NCBI GenBank assembly: GCA_964236695.1
Contig: CAXSFU010000064.1
Location: 1-18,244 of the forward strand
DNA: 18,244 bases
Reading direction: 5' to 3'
Source: CAXSEF01 sp964236695
GTDB taxonomy: Bacteria; Pseudomonadota; Alphaproteobacteria; Acetobacterales; Acetobacteraceae
This document shows, in pieces, positions 14,051 to 18,244 of the stretch. Made by a program: the position numbers and the translations under genes. Within the stretch, counting starts at the first letter, position 1. Each line of letters starts with the position of its first letter. Below the pieces are notes generated by a model. The model was not told where the DNA came from, did no database searches, and was given only the letters and a program-made list of their open reading frames with translations.

Positions 14051-14185
14051 GGAAGCAAGCAAGGCTGGGCTCTGCCCAGACCCGCCAGGGGCGAGCCGCC
14101 CCTGGACCCGGCCTCACTTAAGGGCAGGCGGTCCAGGGGGGCTCCCCCTGGCGGAGCTCGAGGCAGAGCCTCGACCTTCCTTTCC
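14051..14185. repeat. GC-rich double palindromic repeat, amtB-mlaF gap
   Basis: Two inverted units surround CTTAAG at 14117-14122. The left unit has CTGGGC-TCT-GCCCAG (14065-14079) and an 8-bp stem CCAGGGGC/GCCCCTGG with a GAGCC loop (14085-14105). The right unit has CCAGGGGG-GCT-CCCCCTGG (14133-14151) and TCGAGGC-AGA-GCCTCGA (14158-14174), which in its own sense again has a TCT loop. Stem bases differ between units while pairing is kept. The left edge is GGAAGCAAGCAAGG; the right edge, read on the minus strand, is GGAAAGGAAGG and follows directly on the mlaF stop codon. It lies between convergent genes. Confidence 0.85.
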
Positions 14186-15001
14186 CTACCGCCGCAGCTC
14201 CATCTGGATCGGCCCTTCGCGCCGCCCATGCGTGAACTGCTCCACCATGGCGTTGCCGCTCTCCAGCAGCGCCCGCGCCTCGCCTTCCCAGATGATCCGC
14301 CCCGCGAACAGCATCGCCGCCCGGTCGCCGATCCGCGTGGCGCTCGCCATGTCGTGGGTGATGGCGATCGCGGTCGAGCCCAGGCGCTTGACGCAATCGA
14401 TGATCAGCCCGTCGATCACCGCGCCCATGATCGGGTCGAGCCCGGTGGTCGGCTCGTCGAAGAACAGGATGTCCGGCCGCGCCGCGATCGCGCGCGCCAG
14501 GCCCACGCGCTTCTGCATCCCCCCCGACAGCTCCGCCGGCGACAGGTCGCCCACCGACGGCGACAGCCCGACCTGCGCCAGGATCTCGCCCGCCCGCGCC
14601 CGCGCCGCCTCGCGGCCGATGCGCGGCCGGCCTGGCGCGCGGGCCAGCAGCCCGAACGCCACGTTCTCCCAGACCGGCAGGCTGTCGAACAGCGCCGCGT
14701 TCTGGAACAGCATCCCGATGCGCGCCCGCGCCGCCTCGCGCTCCGGGCGAGGCAGGGCGAGGATGTTTCGCCCGTCGATCTCGATCGTCCCCGCATCCGG
14801 CTCGACCAGCCCCAGGATCGACTTGATCAGCACAGACTTGCCAGACCCGGAGCCGCCGATCACCACCATCGAGGTGCCGGGCATCACGTCGAGGTCGACG
14901 CCGTCGAGCACCTGCTTGTCGCCGAACCGCTTGCGCAGCCCGCGCACCCGTATCTTGGGCACCCCGGCGGCCGCCGCACCGCGCGCTCCGGCCGCGCTCA
15001 T
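14186..15001 (-). CDS. mlaF: MlaF-type ABC transporter ATPase (lipid transport)
   Basis: This ATPase powers an MlaE-type permease that moves phospholipid between the inner membrane and the periplasmic carrier, keeping outer-membrane asymmetry. The 271 residues show every ABC motif: Walker A GGSGSGKS (49-56), Q-loop Q100, signature LSGGMQKRVGLARA (158-171), Walker B ILFFDEPTTGLDP (178-190) and H216 in AITHD. The GGMQKR signature is typical of MlaF and its plant homologue TGD3. Its ATG overlaps the mlaE stop (ATGA), so the two are coupled. No mlaD, mlaC or mlaB follows; the gene ends at a repeat facing amtB. The substrate is inferred from family. Confidence 0.92.
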   Translation of the reverse strand: MSAAGARGAAAAGVPKIRVRGLRKRFGDKQVLDGVDLDVMPGTSMVVIGGSGSGKSVLIKSILGLVEPDAGTIEIDGRNILALPRPEREAARARIGMLFQNAALFDSLPVWENVAFGLLARAPGRPRIGREAARARAGEILAQVGLSPSVGDLSPAELSGGMQKRVGLARAIAARPDILFFDEPTTGLDPIMGAVIDGLIIDCVKRLGSTAIAITHDMASATRIGDRAAMLFAGRIIWEGEARALLESGNAMVEQFTHGRREGPIQMELRR

Positions 15002-15855
15002 CGCGCGAAGAACAGCTCGGTGAGCACGTAGTCGAACGCCAGGATCAGGATTGAGGCCGTCACCACCGCCGAGGTCGTCGCCGAGCCCACGCCCTCCGCG
15101 CCGCCGCGGCTGTTGTAGCCGTGGTAGCAGCCCATCAGCGCGATCAGGAACCCGAACACCGCCGCCTTCGCCAGGCCGACCACCACGTCCGCCGTGGTCA
15201 TGAACGAGGCCGTCGCGTGCAGGTAGGCCTGCGGGTTGAAGCCCAGCTTGACCACCGCGATGATGAAGCCGCCGAGCACGCCGATCACGTCGGCCACCAG
15301 CACCAGCAGCGGCAGGGCGATCGTCGCCGCCAGCAGCCGCGGCGCCACCAAGTACTTCATCGGGTTGGTGGACAGCGTGCCCAGCGCGTCGATCTGGTCC
15401 GTCACCCGCATGGTGCCCAGCTCGGCGGCCATCGCCGCCCCCACGCGGCCCGCCACCATCAGCCCGCCCAGCACCGGCGCCAGCTCGCGCACCACGGACA
15501 GCACCACGATGTTGGCGATCGCACTCTCGGCGCCGAAGCGCGCGAAGCCGGTGTAGGACTGCAGCGCGATCACCATGCCGGCGAACACCGCCGTCAGCGC
15601 CACCACCGGCAGGCTGAAATACCCGAACTCGACGAACGCCGACAGGAAGATGCGCCCGTAGAACGGCGGCCGCAGCAGGTGCGACACGCCCGAGATCGCG
15701 AACAGCGCCACCCGTCCGGTCGACGCGCAGGCCGCCAGCACCCCCGCGCCCAGCGCCCCCACCGCCCCGGCCAGCACCGCGCCGCGGCGCACGGGGATGC
15801 CCTTCTGCGCCACGGCCGCGGCCCGGGCGCGCGCCTCGCCGGCCATGCCGCTCAC
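14998..15855 (-). CDS. mlaE: MlaE-type ABC transporter permease
   Basis: This is the inner-membrane permease partner of MlaF in phospholipid transport. The 285 residues hold about five or six hydrophobic segments after a polar N-terminal 25 residues. Family marks are FVEFGYFSLPVVALTAVFAG, VVRELAPVLGGLMVAGRVGAAMAAELGTM and QIDALGTLSTNPMKYLVAPR, the conserved cytoplasmic segment of MlaE proteins, then GCYHGYNSRGGAEGVG. The start is the GTG at 15855, overlapping the alr stop as GTGA; an ATG nine bases on (15846) is the alternative. Overlaps at both ends put alr, mlaE and mlaF in one transcript. Confidence 0.93.
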   Translation of the reverse strand: MSGMAGEARARAAAVAQKGIPVRRGAVLAGAVGALGAGVLAACASTGRVALFAISGVSHLLRPPFYGRIFLSAFVEFGYFSLPVVALTAVFAGMVIALQSYTGFARFGAESAIANIVVLSVVRELAPVLGGLMVAGRVGAAMAAELGTMRVTDQIDALGTLSTNPMKYLVAPRLLAATIALPLLVLVADVIGVLGGFIIAVVKLGFNPQAYLHATASFMTTADVVVGLAKAAVFGFLIALMGCYHGYNSRGGAEGVGSATTSAVVTASILILAFDYVLTELFFAR

Positions 15856-16946
15856 AGGCCGCCGTAGTCCCGCTCGTAGCGCGAGCCCAGCGAGGTCAGG
15901 ATCTCGTAGGCGTTGGTGCCGGCGCGCGCCGCCACTTCGTCCGGCGGCAGCCCCGGCCCGATCAGCTCCAGCCAGGCGCCGGGCCCGATCGCGGGATGGT
16001 CGGTGACGTCGAACGTGGTCAGGTCCATGGAGACACGCCCTACCAGCGGGACGGGCCTGCCGTCAAAGCCCGCCCGCCCGGCGTTGCACAGCGAGCGCGG
16101 CAGCCCGTCCGCGTAGCCCACGCCCAGCGTCGCGATCCGGCTGGGGCGCGCCGCGGTCCAGGCGCCGTTGTAGCCGACGCTGCCGCCCTCCGGCACCGCG
16201 CGCACCGACAGCACCTGCGCGGACAGCCGCAGCACCGGGCGCATCGGGTTCGCCCGCCCCGGCACCGGGTTGATGCCGAACAGCGCCGCCCCCGGCCGTG
16301 CCAGGTCGGATGCGAAATCCCCGCCGAGGAACAGCCCGGAGGAGTTGGCCACAGAGCGCGCCACGGGGCGCCCCAGCGCCGCGTCCAGCCGGTCGCAGGC
16401 GGAGGCAAACGCCAGGCGCTGCACCGCATTGGCCGGGCTGTCCGGCGTGTCGGCCGCGCACAGGTGCGTCATGGCGTAGCGCAGCGCCACCCCGTCCAGC
16501 CGCCACGGCGCGCGCACCAGCGCGTCGAACTCGTCCGCGTCGAGGCCGAGGCGGTGCATCCCGGTGTCGACGTGCAGCAGCGCCGGCAGCGCCCGCCCCG
16601 CCGCGCGCGCCTCCGCCGCCCATTCCTCGATCTCGCGCAGCGAGCCCAGCGCCGGCAGCAGCCTGTGCTCGGCGTAGCAGCCGGCCTCGCCCGGCCACAG
16701 CCCGTTCAGCACGCCCAGCATCGCGCCGCCCAGCAGCGGCCGGATCGACAGTGCCTCCCCGGGATGGGCGGTGAAGAAGTGCCGGCACCCCTCCGCCAGC
16801 AGGCGCGGCGCGATCCTGGCCGCCCCCAGCCCGTAGCCGTCGGCCTTGAGCACGCCGGCCACGTCGCCGCCATGCCGGTCGCGCAGCAGGCGCCAGTTCG
16901 CGGCGATGGCGTCCAGGTCGATGCGCAGGCGGGTCGTGGCTGACGT
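15852..16946 (-). CDS. alr: Alanine racemase, apparent ACG start
   Basis: Alr is a PLP enzyme that makes D-alanine for peptidoglycan. PLP lysine K34 lies in GVLKADGYGLGA, the R of HVDTGMHRLGL follows, and Y259 in SVGYNGAW is the second catalytic base; GVGYADGLPRSL and ARPGAALFGINP are also typical. Numbers assume the start below. The first conserved strand, TRLRIDLDAIAANWRLLR, is in frame but no ATG, GTG or TTG precedes it before the upstream TGA near 17050. The first usual start codon, GTG at 16862, would remove this strand and begin five residues before the lysine. ACG at 16944-16946, four bases after GAGGG, gives MSATTRLRIDLD and 364 residues, normal for the family; one C-to-T change would make it ATG. 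Function is sure, start uncertain. Confidence 0.9.
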   Translation of the reverse strand, partial: TSATTRLRIDLDAIAANWRLLRDRHGGDVAGVLKADGYGLGAARIAPRLLAEGCRHFFTAHPGEALSIRPLLGGAMLGVLNGLWPGEAGCYAEHRLLPALGSLREIEEWAAEARAAGRALPALLHVDTGMHRLGLDADEFDALVRAPWRLDGVALRYAMTHLCAADTPDSPANAVQRLAFASACDRLDAALGRPVARSVANSSGLFLGGDFASDLARPGAALFGINPVPGRANPMRPVLRLSAQVLSVRAVPEGGSVGYNGAWTAARPSRIATLGVGYADGLPRSLCNAGRAGFDGRPVPLVGRVSMDLTTFDVTDHPAIGPGAWLELIGPGLPPDEVAARAGTNAYEILTSLGSRYERDYGGL

Positions 16947-17080
16947 GGCACCCTCGGCGGAACGGCACGGCGCCCAGCATGGACCGGCCCGGTTAACACT
17001 CTGCAGCCGGCCTCGGACCCGTGGCCGTGGCTGGCGGGACGCGCGTTGTCACGCCCTCAACGAAGTCCACGTAGTCTGCC

Positions 17081-18139
17081 ATGACTGACGCCCGACCCAC
17101 CCCGTCCGGAGCCGCCGCGGCAATGCCGGATACCCACGCAGACAGCAAGATCCACGCCACCCGAGATGCCACCGCGGACACGCGCGCCGACGCCCCGCCC
17201 GCGACCCTGTCGCCCGCCGGCCCCGGCTGCCGCGCCCTCGGCAGGCGCAGCCTCGGCAGTCGCGCCATCGGCAGCCTGGGCCTGCTGCTCGCCGCCGGCT
17301 GCTCGCCCGACCGCATCCTCAACGACCTGGCCCCCGACCGCCTGGTGGCCGACGGCATCCCCTACGGCGACGGTCCGCGCCGCACGCTGGACGTCTACGC
17401 CCCGGACCGCCCCCCGCGCGCCGGCCCCGCGCCGGTGATCGTGTTCCTCTACGGCGGCGGCTGGAAGGACGGCAGCAGGGCCATGTACCGCTTCGTCGGC
17501 GGCGCCCTGGCAAGCCGCGGCGCCATCGTGGTGATCCCCGACTACCGCCTCTACCCGCAGGTCCGCTACCCCGACTTCCTGCGCGACTGCGCCGCCGCCG
17601 TGCGCTGGGCCACCCTCCACGCCGCCTCCGTCGCGACGTCGCGCGCCCCCGACCCTGCGCCGGCCGCCACGCCGCAGCCGGTCTTCCTCCTCGGCCACTC
17701 CGCCGGCGCCTACAACGCGGCGATGCTCGCCTACGACGCGCGCTGGCTGGCCGCAGAGGGCCTCGCGCCGCGCCAGGCCCTGCGCGGCCTGGTCGGCCTC
17801 GCCGGTCCCTACGACTTCCTGCCGCTGCGCACGGCGGAGCTGGCGTCGATCTTCGGCGGCGCCGACCGCGTCGACACCCAGCCGATCACCTACGCCGACG
17901 GCCGCGGCCCGCCAGCCCTGCTGTGCGTCGGCAGCGCGGACACCACGGTCTTGCCCGCCAACACGCTGCACCTCGCCGCACGCGTCCGCGCCGCCGGCGG
18001 CTTCGCCGAGGACCGAATCTACCCGGGCATCACCCACGTCGAGATCATCGGCGCCATGGCCGCGCCGCTGCGCTTTCTGGCGCCCACCCTGCGCGACACC
18101 CTCGCCTTCGTTGGCCTCGGACCGGACGCGCACGGCTAA
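17081..18139 (+). CDS. Alpha/beta hydrolase (esterase-like), possible lipoprotein
   Basis: The 352-residue protein is an alpha/beta hydrolase of the hormone-sensitive-lipase/carboxylesterase type. FLYGGGWKDGS (about 122-132) is the oxyanion-hole motif (Tyr in place of the usual His of HGGGW), GHSAGAYNA gives nucleophile S207, ADTTVLPANT gives a likely D287, and GITHVEIIG gives H319. SLGLLLAAGC looks like a lipobox with C74, suggesting membrane anchoring, but about 50 polar residues precede it, unusually long for a signal peptide, and no in-frame start codon lies between residue 15 and the lipobox. The ATG at 17081 has no clear ribosome site; M15 is an alternative. It is divergent from alr. 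The substrate is unknown. Confidence 0.85.
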   Translation: MTDARPTPSGAAAAMPDTHADSKIHATRDATADTRADAPPATLSPAGPGCRALGRRSLGSRAIGSLGLLLAAGCSPDRILNDLAPDRLVADGIPYGDGPRRTLDVYAPDRPPRAGPAPVIVFLYGGGWKDGSRAMYRFVGGALASRGAIVVIPDYRLYPQVRYPDFLRDCAAAVRWATLHAASVATSRAPDPAPAATPQPVFLLGHSAGAYNAAMLAYDARWLAAEGLAPRQALRGLVGLAGPYDFLPLRTAELASIFGGADRVDTQPITYADGRGPPALLCVGSADTTVLPANTLHLAARVRAAGGFAEDRIYPGITHVEIIGAMAAPLRFLAPTLRDTLAFVGLGPDAHG

Positions 18140-18198
18140 GGCTCGGCGGCCGCCCGAAGCAGGCAGGCAGGGCCGGAGGCTGGCGATGCCTCGGTCTA

Positions 18199-18244
18199 GA
18201 AAGGCCAGGGCTCTGCCCTGGACCCGCCAGGGGCGAGCCGCCCC
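18199..18244. repeat. GC-rich palindromic repeat, cut by window end
   Basis: GAAAGGCCAGGGCTCTGCCC begins the element, as AGAAAGGCCAGGGG does at 4021. The first hairpin CCAGGGCTCTGCCCTGG (18205-18221) has the conserved TCT loop. The second (from 18227, CCAGGGGCGAGCCGCCCC) is truncated and matches 14085-14105 base for base as far as it goes. It lies 59 bases after the hydrolase stop; the inverted second unit probably continues past the window. Confidence 0.8.

Noticed and set aside
16993..17082. A 29-codon minus-strand ORF (MADYVDFVEGVTTRV...) between the hydrolase and alr.
   Set aside because: There is no ribosome site, and it lies back to back with the hydrolase ATG; nothing supports translation.
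1..18244. CRISPR arrays, tRNA or rRNA genes, transposases, phage genes.
   Set aside because: None was found: the repeats are palindromic and dispersed rather than evenly spaced direct repeats, and no transposase or integrase motif appears in any frame with coding character.

Overview
The window is very GC-rich, with dense, strongly GC3-biased genes. The gene set points to an alphaproteobacterium: succinate dehydrogenase sdhA-sdhB, a short HprK with an HPr/EIIA/EI phosphorelay, glnK-amtB, and alr followed by mlaE-mlaF. Two families of palindromic intergenic repeats resemble, from memory, repeats of Acetobacteraceae (Rhodospirillales). Family placement is inference; no rRNA or tRNA gene was seen.

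Layout. 1-2544: the 3' part of sdhA and complete sdhB (+), separated by an AT-rich palindromic repeat. 2567-4019: a second copy of that repeat, a cysteine-dependent phosphatase and a Tat-exported glutathione-peroxidase-like protein (+). 4021-4163: a GC-rich double palindrome between convergent genes. 4163-10395 (-): glgX (glycogen debranching), a third AT-rich repeat, then EI, HPr, EIIA(Man) and HprK. A 683-base stretch without a convincing gene lies between EIIA and HprK, where many alphaproteobacteria carry rapZ. 10472-11794 (-): a UbiH-family FAD hydroxylase. 11795-12098: a divergent control region with a sigma-54-like promoter. 12099-13987 (+): glnK-amtB with a clear intrinsic terminator. 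14051-14185: a second GC-rich double palindrome. 14186-16946 (-): alr-mlaE-mlaF, tightly overlapping. 17081-18139 (+): a lipoprotein-like alpha/beta hydrolase, followed by a third GC-rich palindrome cut by the window edge.

How the genes work together. SdhA and SdhB form the catalytic half of respiratory complex II. EI, HPr, EIIA and HprK form a regulatory phosphotransferase cascade with no sugar permease in the window, and it lies directly upstream of glgX, a glycogen-breakdown gene. GlnK and AmtB form the usual ammonium sensor/transporter pair. Alr and MlaE/MlaF contribute to cell-envelope building and upkeep.

The most notable observations are: two structured repeat families with compensatory stem changes, placed just after stop codons; an alanine racemase whose reading frame has no ATG, GTG or TTG in front of its first conserved strand, with ACG as the best-placed start; and the hprK-EIIA gap without rapZ. 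I see no mobile element, CRISPR array or defence system.
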